From positions 3,476,501 through 3,540,500 of the forward strand of contig NZ_CP084541.1 of assembly GCF_020410765.1 (NCBI RefSeq): DNA of 64,000 bases. Reading direction: 5' to 3'. A program made the position numbers and the translations under genes. Within the stretch, counting starts at the first letter, position 1; every line of letters begins with the position of its first letter. Positions 24,472 to 33,631 of the stretch are shown here, piece by piece. This DNA comes from Streptomyces marincola. Lineage in GTDB: Bacteria > Actinomycetota > Actinomycetes > Streptomycetales > Streptomycetaceae. A model generated the notes under the pieces. That model worked only from the letters and a program-made list of their open reading frames with translations. It was not told the origin of the DNA and made no database searches.

Positions 24472-25266
24472 TCAGGCCGCGAGAGCGAGGTCGTGCGCCG
24501 GGAGCGGGGGGCCGCGGCGCGTGGTCGCGGCGGCGAGCACGGTGCCGCGCGGCGCGGGCAGCCGGTCGTGGCGGCGGCGCGGGGCGCGCGGGGTCGGCGG
24601 GGCCGACCGGGGCGCGCGCAGAGCGCGCAGCACGGCGCGCAGCAGCCGGAGCAGCGGCGCGGACCAGCGGGCCGACAGCCGGACCAGCCGCCAGAGCGCG
24701 GCCTCGCCGCGGCGCAGCAGCCAGGCGGTGGCGAGCGCGGCCAGCAGGTGGCCGAGCAGCATCGGCGCGGTGGCGAGCGAGGCCAGCGCGTCGCCGAGGC
24801 CCGCGCCCGTTTTCCCACTTGCGCCCGTGCCCGTTCCCGTGCCCGTGCCCGGCGCGCTCGCGACGTGCGAGCCGAGCCCGGCGTCGTGGAGGAGGCGCGC
24901 GGCGCGTTCCTCCGTGAGCGGGAACACGTGGCCGTCGCACAGGAGCCGGGCCGCGAGCGCGATGGTGTCGCTCGCGCCCCCGTGGTGCGCCGCGCCGGGC
25001 CCGGCGGGCGCCGGGCGCCCGAGGCAGAACAGCACGTGCAGCGCGACCTGAGCGGCGGCGAGCGCGGCGGCGCAGGCGGGCACGGAACGCCGTTCCCGTC
25101 CGGCGAGCGGAACGGTGAGGACGAGGACCAGGGCCCAGCCGGCCGCGAGCGCGGCGGCGTGCGGCACGTGGCCCGCCGCCCAGACGTGGCCGGTCGCGGC
25201 AAGCACGACGCAGGCCGCCGCGAAGACCGCGGCGCGCAGCAGTCGCAGATCGGCTCCGGCACGCAT
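24472..25266 (-). CDS. membrane protein next to ycnI-like gene
   Basis: 264 residues with about four to five hydrophobic helices in the first 190, and a long Arg/Pro/Ala-rich tail. HHGGASDTIALAARLLCDGHVFPL near residue 93 holds several His/Cys residues that could bind metal. A GT-dipeptide run (about 139-150) is encoded by a GC-rich hexamer repeat. It has no family I can name, but its place before the YcnI-like gene suggests a copper-related role. Confidence 0.6.
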   Translation of the reverse strand: MRAGADLRLLRAAVFAAACVVLAATGHVWAAGHVPHAAALAAGWALVLVLTVPLAGRERRSVPACAAALAAAQVALHVLFCLGRPAPAGPGAAHHGGASDTIALAARLLCDGHVFPLTEERAARLLHDAGLGSHVASAPGTGTGTGTGASGKTGAGLGDALASLATAPMLLGHLLAALATAWLLRRGEAALWRLVRLSARWSAPLLRLLRAVLRALRAPRSAPPTPRAPRRRHDRLPAPRGTVLAAATTRRGPPLPAHDLALAA

Positions 25267-25482
25267 GGCGGCGTCATCATCTCACCGGGGGGCGGACAGT
25301 GGGGGCGCGGGGGCGCGGAAAAGTTGCGAAACGGGCGGACAACCATGGTGATCTATCCGCACATGGGGTTTATGTACCGTTACGTCCGCCGAACGGGGGG
25401 TGTTGCGTCAATACCGTGCTTACGCCGCGCGCCAGTAGGCAATACCTACGGATATGTCGAGCCGCGGCCAGGAGGCTGGAGC

Positions 25483-25917
25483 ATGAGCATCTGGTGGTCT
25501 CTCCAACTGCGTCGGGAGGCGTCCAGCGTCCCGCTCGCCCGGCGGCTGCTGCTCGGTGCCATGGACACCGCGGGGGTGGACGCGGACATCTCGCACGAAC
25601 TGTCCGTCGCGCTCTCGGAGGCGTGTTCCAACGCCGTGCAGCACGGCGGCGCCCGTTCCGAGAGCTACCGGGTGACCGCGTCCATCGACGGTGACGTGTG
25701 CCGCATCGAGGTCACGGACTGCGGGCCCGGGTTCCCGCTCGGCGCCGTGCTGCCGCGCCCCGAGCCGCGCGAGCTCCAGCCGGGCGGCCGGGGCATGCGG
25801 CTGATCGAGGCCCTGTCCGACCGGGTCAGATTCGACAACCAGCCGGGCAGCGGCGCGGTCGTGACGTTCGACAAGATCCTCAAGTGGCGGGACAACGCCC
25901 GCCTCAAGGCGTCCTGA
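25483..25917 (+). CDS. anti-sigma-type serine kinase (HATPase_c)
   Basis: 144 residues from the ATG at 25483, with GGAGG 8 bases before it. N-box SVALSEACSNAVQHG near residue 42, G1 box VTDCGPGFP near 77, and GGRGMRLIEALSD near 102 form the Bergerat ATP fold of RsbW/SpoIIAB-like proteins. It should bind or phosphorylate an anti-sigma antagonist or sigma factor. None is adjacent. Confidence 0.85.
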   Translation: MSIWWSLQLRREASSVPLARRLLLGAMDTAGVDADISHELSVALSEACSNAVQHGGARSESYRVTASIDGDVCRIEVTDCGPGFPLGAVLPRPEPRELQPGGRGMRLIEALSDRVRFDNQPGSGAVVTFDKILKWRDNARLKAS

Positions 25918-25945
25918 AGGACCCCGGCGGGCGTTCACCGGGCGG

Positions 25946-27283
25946 TCACCCGGCGTGGTGGTAGACCACCAGCGTGCCGCCCTCGACGAACAGCCCGGCC
26001 CCGGCCAGGTCCGCGAGCGGGAGCACGGCGTCCGCCGCCGTCTCGGTGACCTCGCCGGACGCGATGTCGAGCTGGACGGGCGTCGGCGTCGCCGACCACG
26101 CGCCCTCGGCCCGCACGTCCGCGACGCCGAACGCCGTTCCGCTGTCGGCCGCGGCGGTGAACTCCACGGCGTTGGTGTCCGCGGTCGGCTCGAAGCAGTG
26201 GCCGCCTCCCTCGCGCAGGTCGAAGACGAGCGCCCCGTGCACCAGGTACCGGCCGTCGGGCGAGAACACCGAGTGGTCCGGGTCGTTCGCCGCGCCCTCG
26301 CTCTCCTGGCACTCCGCGGTCGCCGTGCGCTCGCCGGTGGCGGCGTCGAGCACGGTCCTGACCGACCCGCCGTCCGTCCTCGGCCACGCGGCCACGAGCA
26401 CGTCGTCCGTCACCCAGGTCACCGAGGGCTCGGCCGCCGGATCGGCGCCCTCGGGCACGTTCTCGTGGCTCGCCCAGCCGCCCGGCACCCAGAAGCCGTC
26501 GTACGCCGAGTGCCCCGCCACCAGCGGCCCGTTCGCCGTGAGCGCCACGATGTCGCCGCCCGGCTCGCAGTCCTTGCAGACCGCGGGCGGGACCAGGGCG
26601 TCCTCGTCGTGCTCGGTGGTCTCGCCGGTGGCCGGGTCGACGCCGACCACCGTGCCGTCCTCCCGCTCCACCAGCAGCGCGGCGCCGCCCGCCCGCGCGG
26701 TGCCCGCGCCCGGCACCTCGACGCGGCGCAGCGGCTCCGCGCCGTTCCCCGAGCCGTCGGCGGCGAACACGTCGAGGACGACGACCTCGTCGCCGCGGTC
26801 GATGACGTCCGCGCCCGAGGCGCCGGTGGACCAGGCGATCAGGTACTCCTCGCCGTTCACGGTGGCGGGGAACGCCTCGGGCACCGCGTTCTCGTGCACC
26901 GGCTCGATGGCGGCGCTCGACCACCGGGGCTCGCCCGTGGCCGCGTCCAGCACGGTGAGGCGCGGGGCGTCCCCGTGCTCGCCGGCGCCGAAGGTCGCGA
27001 CCGCGCCCGCGCCGCGCAGCACCATGGGCTCCTCGCCGCCGGCCAGCGGCAGCTCCCAGCCGCGTCCCGTGTCGTAGTGCGCGGGAACGGTCAGCCGGGT
27101 CGCGGGCGCGCCCAGCGCGTCCTCGGTGGTCCCGGTGTTCTCGGCGGTCTCGCCGGTGCCCGTCTTGTCCTGGCCGCCGCGCGGGGTGCCGCCGCCGTCG
27201 CCGTCCCCGCCGCCGCAGGCGGCGAGCGCGCCGATGACGGCGGTGCCCACGACCGCGTTCCTCAGCCGCTTCCTCACGTGCAT
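25946..27283 (-). CDS. lipoprotein with PQQ-like beta-propeller
   Basis: 445 residues. Lipobox IGALAAC near residue 22, then a Gly/Thr-rich spacer to about 60. Repeated beta-blade text follows (VLDAATGEPRWSSA, VVVLDVFAADG, VVGVDPATGETTEH, VLDAATGERTA), which are the DxxTGxxxW-type repeats of PQQ-like propellers. It is likely an extracellular ligand-binding or sensing protein, convergent with the anti-sigma-type kinase. Confidence 0.75.
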   Translation of the reverse strand: MHVRKRLRNAVVGTAVIGALAACGGGDGDGGGTPRGGQDKTGTGETAENTGTTEDALGAPATRLTVPAHYDTGRGWELPLAGGEEPMVLRGAGAVATFGAGEHGDAPRLTVLDAATGEPRWSSAAIEPVHENAVPEAFPATVNGEEYLIAWSTGASGADVIDRGDEVVVLDVFAADGSGNGAEPLRRVEVPGAGTARAGGAALLVEREDGTVVGVDPATGETTEHDEDALVPPAVCKDCEPGGDIVALTANGPLVAGHSAYDGFWVPGGWASHENVPEGADPAAEPSVTWVTDDVLVAAWPRTDGGSVRTVLDAATGERTATAECQESEGAANDPDHSVFSPDGRYLVHGALVFDLREGGGHCFEPTADTNAVEFTAAADSGTAFGVADVRAEGAWSATPTPVQLDIASGEVTETAADAVLPLADLAGAGLFVEGGTLVVYHHAG

Positions 27284-27486
27284 GCGCGTGGCCCCCGCCC
27301 CTGTGTTGTCCGCCGCCGACCGATGGCGCTGTGGATCATCCCATAAGGTGAACGGTTTCCCGAGGGTGTGTCCGCTCCGCGGGGAAACGACGGGTATGTG
27401 ACATACCGGGGCGGCGATACGCCGGGGTATTGTCTTTCGATTTATACAAACTTCACCTCCACCGCGCTACCGTGGCTGATGGTGTG

Positions 27487-27503
27487 GACGTCATTGTGAC
27501 GTC
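27487..27503. promoter_or_regulatory. palindrome GACGTCA-TTG-TGACGTC
   Basis: Perfect 7-bp arms, 7 bases before the GGAGG of the TatA-like gene. It may be an operator or the 5' end of its mRNA. The 27420-27480 stretch upstream is unusually AT-rich for this genome. Confidence 0.4.
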
Positions 27504-27521
27504 TCCTTGGAGGTGAAAGTC

Positions 27522-27803
27522 ATGGGCCAGATCGGAGCACGGGAGCTCGTCCTGCTCGCCGTCATCGTGCTGCTGATCTTCGGGGCGAAGCGGCTCCCCG
27601 ACATCGCGCGCTCGCTCGGCAAGTCCGCACGCATCCTCAAGAGTGAGACGGCCGCGATGAAGGCGGAGAACGCCTCGGCCGCGCCGCAGCCGGCGCAGGA
27701 CGCCGAAGCCCAGACGCCGCCGGTGGCCAAGACCATCAAGGCGGCCCCTGGAGACGTCACGACCGCGCGCCCGGTGGAGGAGCCGAGGCCCGCCGCCGGC
27801 TGA
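27522..27803 (+). CDS. TatA/TatE-family twin-arginine translocase subunit
   Basis: 93 residues from the ATG at 27522 with GGAGGTGAAA upstream. It has one TM helix (ELVLLAVIVLLIFG), the FGAKRLPDIARSLGKSARILKSE amphipathic helix typical of TatA, and an Ala/Pro-rich tail. TatA oligomers form the Tat pore; the DyP peroxidase in this window is a Tat substrate. No tatB or tatC is nearby, so this is likely an extra TatA paralogue. Confidence 0.85.
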   Translation: MGQIGARELVLLAVIVLLIFGAKRLPDIARSLGKSARILKSETAAMKAENASAAPQPAQDAEAQTPPVAKTIKAAPGDVTTARPVEEPRPAAG

Positions 27804-27919
27804 CGCGGCGCGGCACCGCCGCACCGCCATGACCCCGCCTCCGGCCCGACCGGGCGCCCCGGCCCGGGCCGGGAGGCCGCCCGGCCGGGCCGCCGAGGCG
27901 ACATCCCCGAGCCGACGCC

Positions 27920-28570
27920 TCAGGGGCGGCGCGGCCGGGGGCGTTTCGCCGCGCGGCGCAGCCGCAGGTACTCGGCCGCCATCGGTACCGCGGCCAGCAG
28001 CACCACGGCCATGAGCATCACCCCGACGTTGTCCCGCACGAAGGCGACCTGCCCGAGCCCCGCCCCGAGCAGGGTCACGCCCGCGCCCCACAGCACGCCG
28101 CCGAGCACGTTGAACACCACGAACGTGCGGTAGTCCATGCGGCTCGCGCCCGCGATGACCGGGACGAACGTCCGCGCCACCGGCACGAACCTGGCCAGGA
28201 TCAGCGAGGCCCTGCCGTGCCGCGCGAAGAACGCCTCCGCCTTCGCCGCGTGCTCGGGCCGGGGGAAGCGCGCCCCGGGACGGCGCAGGACCGCGGGACC
28301 CACGCGGCGGCCGATCGCGTACCCGGTCTGGTCGCCGGCCACGGCGGCGACCACGATGAGCGCGCAGACGAGCCACAGCGGATGGTCGAGGTACTCGCCG
28401 GACGAGACGGCGAGCCCGGTGGCGAACAGCAGGGGGTCGCCCGGCAGGAAGAACCCGATCAGCAGACCGGACTCCACGAAGACGATCACCACGATGCCGA
28501 TGAGTCCGAAGGTGTCGATGATCCGTTCCGGCGCCATCCAGGCCGGACCGGCGGCGAGCGTGTGCATCAC
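27920..28570 (-). CDS. DedA-family membrane protein
   Basis: 216 residues. ESGLLIGFFLPGDPLLFATG near residues 33-52 and GDQTGYAIGRRVGP near 79-92 are DedA motifs. RFVPVARTFVPVIAGASRMDYRTFVVFNVLGG near 125-155 is the conserved re-entrant/arginine region. DedA proteins act as lipid scramblases or flippases, for example for undecaprenyl phosphate. It is a single gene, divergent from the kinase gene at 28697. Confidence 0.9.
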   Translation of the reverse strand: MMHTLAAGPAWMAPERIIDTFGLIGIVVIVFVESGLLIGFFLPGDPLLFATGLAVSSGEYLDHPLWLVCALIVVAAVAGDQTGYAIGRRVGPAVLRRPGARFPRPEHAAKAEAFFARHGRASLILARFVPVARTFVPVIAGASRMDYRTFVVFNVLGGVLWGAGVTLLGAGLGQVAFVRDNVGVMLMAVVLLAAVPMAAEYLRLRRAAKRPRPRRP

Positions 28571-28696
28571 GAACCGTCCCAGGACGTCCAGGAAAAAGGG
28601 CGGGAGCCAGTCGGTCGAAGGGCGGGGGAGCGGTGATCAGATTATCGATGCAAGCCGGCCCCCCACCCGGATACGGTCGCCACACCACCGATAAGG

Positions 28697-29263
28697 ATGA
28701 GAGAGGACCGGCGCGTGTTGACCAGTGCGGAGACGGACGGGGCCGTGATCCTCATCACCGGCATCATGGCGTCGGGCAAGACCACGGTGGCCAAGGAACT
28801 GGCCGGGCGCCTGCCCCGCGCCGCGCACGTCGGCGGGGACGTGTTCCGGCGCATGATCGTCTCCGGCCGCGAGGAGATGCTGCCGGAGCCCACCCCCGGG
28901 GCGCTGGCCCAACTCCACCTGCGCCAGCGGCTGTCCGCGAGCTGCGCGGACCAGTACGCGGAGGCCGGGTTCACCGCCGTGGTGCAGGACATCCTGCTCG
29001 GGGACGACCTCCCCGCCTACGTCGCGCGCGTGCGCGCGCGCCCGCTGTACGTCGTCGTGCTCGCGCCGCGCCCCGAGGTGGTGGCGGCCCGCGAGGCCGC
29101 GCGTGCCAAGTCGGGGTACGGGCCCTGGACCGTCGAAGCGCTCGACGCGGGGCTGCGCGCGACGCCGCGCCTCGGTCTGTGGCTCGACAGCTCGGACCTC
29201 ACGCCGCGCGAGACCGTCGACGCGCTGCTCGCCGGGCTGCCCGAGGCCCGCGTCGACACCTGA
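28697..29263 (+). CDS. P-loop kinase-like protein
   Basis: 188 residues. The Walker A GIMASGKTTVAKELAGRLP starts near residue 22, followed by HVGGDVFRRMI, which resembles the nucleoside/shikimate kinase-like (AAA_33) fold. LYVVVLAPRPEVVAAREAAR near 113 is the adenine lid region. It probably phosphorylates a small molecule. A GTG at 28715 is an alternative start. Confidence 0.75.
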   Translation: MREDRRVLTSAETDGAVILITGIMASGKTTVAKELAGRLPRAAHVGGDVFRRMIVSGREEMLPEPTPGALAQLHLRQRLSASCADQYAEAGFTAVVQDILLGDDLPAYVARVRARPLYVVVLAPRPEVVAAREAARAKSGYGPWTVEALDAGLRATPRLGLWLDSSDLTPRETVDALLAGLPEARVDT

Positions 29264-29380
29264 CGAGCGGCGCGCGCGGCGCCCGCACGGGCGCGTACGG
29301 CAGGGGAGACGCCTGGGGCGTACGTGGGGCATGATGAGCCTGCTGCCCTGACCGCCCGCATGTACCCGGAAGGCACCGAC

Positions 29381-30082
29381 ATGACGCGCACCCCCCGCCG
29401 ACTGGCGGGCGCCCTGCTCTGCGTGGGTCTGCTCACCGCCTGTGGCTCGGACGACGACTCCGCGGACAACGAGGAGACCTCGCCCCCCGAGTCCTCCGAA
29501 TCCGCGCCCTCGGAGGAGGAGCCGCCCGGGGACGGCACCGGCGAGGGAGCGCTCGCGGGGCCGTCCGGCATCGACCCGATCGAGGCCACGAGCGCGACGA
29601 TCCACACCAACCAGGGCGACATCGCGGTCACCCTCTTCCCCGAGGCCGCGCCGCTGACGGTCACCAACTTCGCCGGCCTGGCCGACGGTTCCCTGCCCTG
29701 GGGCGCGCAGGAGGGCGACGAACCCCTCTACGACGGCACCATCTTCCACCGCGTCATCGACGGCTTCATGATCCAGGGCGGCGACCCCGAGGGCACGGGA
29801 CGCGGCGGCCCCGGCTACCAGTTCGAGGACGAGTTCAACGAGGACCTGACGTTCGACGAGCCGTACCTGCTCGCCATGGCCAACTCGGGTCCGGGCACGA
29901 ACGGTTCGCAGTTCTTCATCACCGTGGCCCCCACCCCGCACCTCACCGGCATGCACACCATCTTCGGTGAGGTCGCCGACGACGAGAGCCGCGCGGTGGT
30001 CGACGCCATCGCCACCACCGAGACCGGCCCGGAGGACCGCCCGGTCGAGGACATGGTCATCGAGTCCATCAGCGTCGAGTGA
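29381..30082 (+). CDS. cyclophilin-type peptidyl-prolyl isomerase lipoprotein
   Basis: 233 residues from the ATG at 29381. The signal ends GLLTAC, a lipobox, and an acidic Ser/Glu spacer lies at about 22-50. The cyclophilin domain shows FHRVIDGFMIQGGDPEGTGRGGPGYQFEDEF near 125-155 and NGSQFFITVAPTPHL near 175, the catalytic and substrate-binding core. It should catalyse proline isomerisation during folding of exported proteins at the cell surface. Confidence 0.92.
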   Translation: MTRTPRRLAGALLCVGLLTACGSDDDSADNEETSPPESSESAPSEEEPPGDGTGEGALAGPSGIDPIEATSATIHTNQGDIAVTLFPEAAPLTVTNFAGLADGSLPWGAQEGDEPLYDGTIFHRVIDGFMIQGGDPEGTGRGGPGYQFEDEFNEDLTFDEPYLLAMANSGPGTNGSQFFITVAPTPHLTGMHTIFGEVADDESRAVVDAIATTETGPEDRPVEDMVIESISVE

Positions 30083-30111
30083 GCCCGCGTCCCCCGAGGA
30101 CGTGACAGAAC

Positions 30112-30158
30112 ACGACGGCGGCGGGCCGGGGAGAACACCCCCGGCCCGCCGCCGTCGT
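30112..30158. terminator. strong bidirectional terminator hairpin
   Basis: A perfect 20-bp stem (30112-30131 with 30139-30158) closes a 7-base loop between the convergent isomerase and aminopeptidase genes. Confidence 0.8.
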
Positions 30159-30216
30159 CACCGGCCCGCCCGGCGACGGCCGGGGGCGCGGGCCCCGCGC
30201 CCCCGCGCCCGCGGCC

Positions 30217-31722
30217 TCAGCCGCGCAGCTCCGCCATCCAGCGCTCGACGTCGTCGGCCCGGCGGGGCAGCGCGGCCGACAGGTTCACGTTGCCGTCCTC
30301 GGTCACCAGGATGTCGTCCTCGATCCGCACCCCGATGCCCCGGTACTCCTCGGGCACCGTCAGGTCGTCGGCCTGGAAGTACAGGCCGGGCTCGACGGTC
30401 AGGCACATGCCCGGCTCCAGCGTGCCGTCCACGTACGTCTCGCGCCGCGCCGCCGCGCAGTCGTGCACGTCCATGCCGAGCATGTGGCCCGTGCCGTGCA
30501 GCGTCCACCGGCGCTGGAGGCCCAGTTCGAGCACGCGCTCGACCGGCCCGTCGATCAGGCCCCACTCCACCAGCTTCTCGGTGAGCACGCGCTGGGCCGC
30601 GGTATGGAAGTCGCGGTACTTCGCGCCCGGCCGCACCGCCGCGATACCGGCCTCCTGGGCCTCGTACACCGCGTCGTAGATGCGGCGCTGTAGCTCGGTG
30701 AACCGGCCGCTGACCGGCAGGGTCCTGGTGACGTCCGCCGTGTACAGCTCGGTGGTCTCCACACCCGCGTCGAGCAGCAGCAGGTCGCCGGGTCGCACCG
30801 GGCCGTCGTTGCGCACCCAGTGCAGCGTCGTGGCGTGCGGGCCCGCGGCGGCGATCGTGCCGTAGCCCACGTCGTTCCCCTCGACGCGGGCGCGCAGGAA
30901 GAACGTGCCCTCGATGTACCGCTCCGAGGTGGCCTGCGCCCGGTCGAGGGCGCGGACGACGTCCTCGAAGCCGCGCGCGGTCGAGTCGCAGGCCCGGGTC
31001 AGCTCGGCGATCTCGAAGTCGTCCTTGACCAGCCGCATCTCGGACAGGAACTCGCGGAACTCCTCGTCCCGCTCCGCCGTCACCTTGTCCCGCAGCGCCT
31101 CCTCGACCACGGTGTCGTGCCCGCGCACCACGCGGACCGGGCCGCTCGCGCCGCGCAGCAGGTCGGGAACGGTCCTGATGTCCTCGACCGGCAGGCCGTA
31201 GAGGCGGGCGGCCTCCGTCAGGCTGTTCCGCCGGCCCACCCACAGCTCGCCCTGGCCGCTCAGCCAGAACTCGCCGTTCTCGCGGTCGGAACGCGGCAGC
31301 AGGTACAGCGTCGCGTCGTGGCCCTCGCCCGCAGGTTCGAGGACCAGCACCCCGTTCTCCGTCTGGTCGCCGGTGAGGTAGGCGTACTCGACGGCGGCGC
31401 GGAACGGGTACTCCGTGTCGTTGGACCGGGTCTTCAGGCGCCCGGCCGGGACCACGAGGCGCTCGCCCGGGAAGCGGGCGGACAGCGCGGCGCGGCGGCG
31501 CGCGGTGTGCTCGGCCTGCGGGACCGGCTCCAGGTCGTGGCGCTCGGTGTCGGCCCAGCCCTGCTTCATGTTCTCCGCGAGCTCGTCGGAGACCTGGGGG
31601 GCCACGCCGTTCTTCCTGGGCTTGGCGGGCTGCTGCCCGGCCTCGCCCGTGCCGTCGGCGTCCCCCTGCTCCGCCACCGCCCCGGGTTCGGTGCCCTGCC
31701 CCGCCGCCTGCTCCTCCGCCAC
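30217..31722 (-). CDS. pepP: Xaa-Pro aminopeptidase (aminopeptidase P)
   Basis: 501 residues. The GTG at 31722 has GAGGAGG 7 bases upstream. An acidic/Gln-rich extension (1-45) precedes the AMP_N domain. The catalytic pita-bread domain shows the five metal ligands: LLLLDAGVETTELYTADVTRT (two Asp), THGTGH-type LHGTGHMLGMDVHD (His), LTVEPGLYF (Glu) and VRIEDDILVTEDG (Glu). It removes the N-terminal residue before proline using two Mn ions. Confidence 0.93.
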   Translation of the reverse strand: MAEEQAAGQGTEPGAVAEQGDADGTGEAGQQPAKPRKNGVAPQVSDELAENMKQGWADTERHDLEPVPQAEHTARRRAALSARFPGERLVVPAGRLKTRSNDTEYPFRAAVEYAYLTGDQTENGVLVLEPAGEGHDATLYLLPRSDRENGEFWLSGQGELWVGRRNSLTEAARLYGLPVEDIRTVPDLLRGASGPVRVVRGHDTVVEEALRDKVTAERDEEFREFLSEMRLVKDDFEIAELTRACDSTARGFEDVVRALDRAQATSERYIEGTFFLRARVEGNDVGYGTIAAAGPHATTLHWVRNDGPVRPGDLLLLDAGVETTELYTADVTRTLPVSGRFTELQRRIYDAVYEAQEAGIAAVRPGAKYRDFHTAAQRVLTEKLVEWGLIDGPVERVLELGLQRRWTLHGTGHMLGMDVHDCAAARRETYVDGTLEPGMCLTVEPGLYFQADDLTVPEEYRGIGVRIEDDILVTEDGNVNLSAALPRRADDVERWMAELRG

Positions 31723-31817
31723 GTCGTGCCTCCTCACATCGGTACAGGCGTCCATGGTAGGCGGGGGCACCGACACCGCGACAGCGCCGGACGGCCGGGG
31801 CGCAAGGCCGGCCCGCG

Positions 31818-33236
31818 TCAGCAGAAACGGGCGGCGAGCAGCACGACGTCCGCGCCGCCCGCGGCCCCGGCCCGCCCGCCCGGGCCGCCGTGCGCGTCCT
31901 CGGTCCCCGGGAGGCCGGGCGGCCCCGGCGCCGGGAGCACGGCACGCAGCACGTGGTCGGCGAGCGCGCCCGGGTCGGCGCGCGTGGCCGGGTCCGCGCC
32001 CTCGGCCGCCGCCCTGAGCCGGGCGAACGCGCCGTCCAGCGGCCGGCCGGTGCGGTGGAGCAGGCCGTCGCTGTACAGCAGGACCGTTTCTCCGCCGCCG
32101 ACGCGGAGTTCGACGCTCGGGGCCTCCCAGCAGGCGAGCATGTTCAACGGCGCGGACAGCGCCGTCTCGGCGAACACCGCGCCCGCCGGGCCGACGACCA
32201 GCGGCGGCGGGTGCCCGGCCGAGGCCAGGACCAGCCGGCGCGCGGCGGGCTCGGCGTGGCAGAAGACCGCGGTGGCCGCGCGGCCCGGCTCGGTGAGCCG
32301 CAGCAGCAGTTCGAGGTCGGAGAGCACCGCGACGGGGTCCTCGCCCTCCATCACGGCGTAGGCCCGCAGCCCGGCGCGCAGCCGGCCCATCGCGGCGAGC
32401 GCCGCGGGCCCGTCGCCGCAGACGCCGCCGACGGCCAGGCCGAGCGCGTCGTCCGGCAGCGCGAGCGCGTCCCAGAACACGCCGCCGCCCCGCGCGCCCG
32501 CCCGGTGCCTGAGCGCGAGCGAGACGCCGGGCAGCCGCGGCAGCCCGGTCGGCAGCAACCCCTCGCGCACCCCGCCGAGATCGGCGCGCACGCGCGCGAG
32601 TTCGAGCCGGTTGGCGATGTGCTGGCCGGCCTGGCGCACGTAGTGCGCCAGCAGCCGCCGCTGCCGCGCGTCCGGCTGCCCCGGCTCGTCGTACAGCCAC
32701 ACGGCGGCCCCGAGCCGGCCGGCCGGCTGCGCGGTCAGCGCGACGGCGTAGCTCGCGGCGAACCCCAGGCGCGCCGCCACCTCGCGGTGCCTCGGGTGCG
32801 CGGTCTCGTCGGCGGCGATGTCGCGGTGCAGCACGTTCGCCGCGGCGCCGCGCGGGCCGCCCGCCAGGTCGAGCCCGACGCACCGGCCCGGTACCGTTTC
32901 GATGTGACCGAGATCGGCCCGGTCGAGACCGAACCCGGTCATCCGCTCGGGGCCGAGCCCGTCCGCGGGGCACAGGGAGACCAGGCCGCGCCTGGCGCCG
33001 ACCAGGCCCGCGCCCGCGCGCAGGGTCTCGTTCAGCGCCTCGGCCAACGTCCTTGTGCGGCCCAGGCGTTCAATGAGTCCGTGCAGCGTGGTCAGGTCGG
33101 AGATCCACGAGGCGAGCCGGTCCTGGACACCGCCGGGCCGACCCGGCGGCGGGCCGTCGAACGGCCCCGAAGTCTGCGGCACCGTGGGCAGTGCCTGGTG
33201 GGTTCCAGCCACTTTGGGCGGGGGCGAGGTGCTCAT
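31818..33236 (-). CDS. PP2C/SpoIIE-type phosphatase with GAF-like domain
   Basis: 472 residues from the ATG at 33236; a GTG at 33269 is an alternative. The N-terminal half (about 40-220) reads like a GAF sensory domain. The C-terminal half has phosphatase text GVFWDALALPDDALGLAVGGVCGDGPAALAAM near 265-295, where GVCGDGPAA replaces the usual GDVxGHGxxA, then LVLASAGHPPPLVV (AGHPPP) near 355 and ETVLLYSDGLLHRTG (YSDGL) near 405. It likely dephosphorylates anti-sigma antagonists. Confidence 0.85.
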   Translation of the reverse strand: MSTSPPPKVAGTHQALPTVPQTSGPFDGPPPGRPGGVQDRLASWISDLTTLHGLIERLGRTRTLAEALNETLRAGAGLVGARRGLVSLCPADGLGPERMTGFGLDRADLGHIETVPGRCVGLDLAGGPRGAAANVLHRDIAADETAHPRHREVAARLGFAASYAVALTAQPAGRLGAAVWLYDEPGQPDARQRRLLAHYVRQAGQHIANRLELARVRADLGGVREGLLPTGLPRLPGVSLALRHRAGARGGGVFWDALALPDDALGLAVGGVCGDGPAALAAMGRLRAGLRAYAVMEGEDPVAVLSDLELLLRLTEPGRAATAVFCHAEPAARRLVLASAGHPPPLVVGPAGAVFAETALSAPLNMLACWEAPSVELRVGGGETVLLYSDGLLHRTGRPLDGAFARLRAAAEGADPATRADPGALADHVLRAVLPAPGPPGLPGTEDAHGGPGGRAGAAGGADVVLLAARFC

Positions 33237-33631
33237 GGGCGAGAAAAACCCCCAGGTGGTGAGCGTCACTTCGGGACAAGCCGCGGGTGCCTTGGGGACG
33301 GACGTGTGTCAAGTACTGTCCTTCCTTGAAGGATGATGCCCAGGTGGCGGGTGCGTTCCCGGTCCGACAGGCCGGGCCGGAGCGACTTTGGCGGAATTGG
33401 CGGAAAAGAAGCGACGAGTCGGTCCGCCCACGATCGACTGGTCGGACCCGGCGGCGGATCGCGCCGGGCGGGCTGGGTACATATCGGAACGGACCGTCGA
33501 GTTGTGACGTCCCTACCGGTAGGCGGCCAGGCCCACGGTGCCCGCCGCTGTTCCCCAGCGCGACCCGCTACGTACGGTGATCAGTGTTCCACCTGGTGCA
33601 ATTGACCCGCGACGGGAAGGGACGAGCGCCG

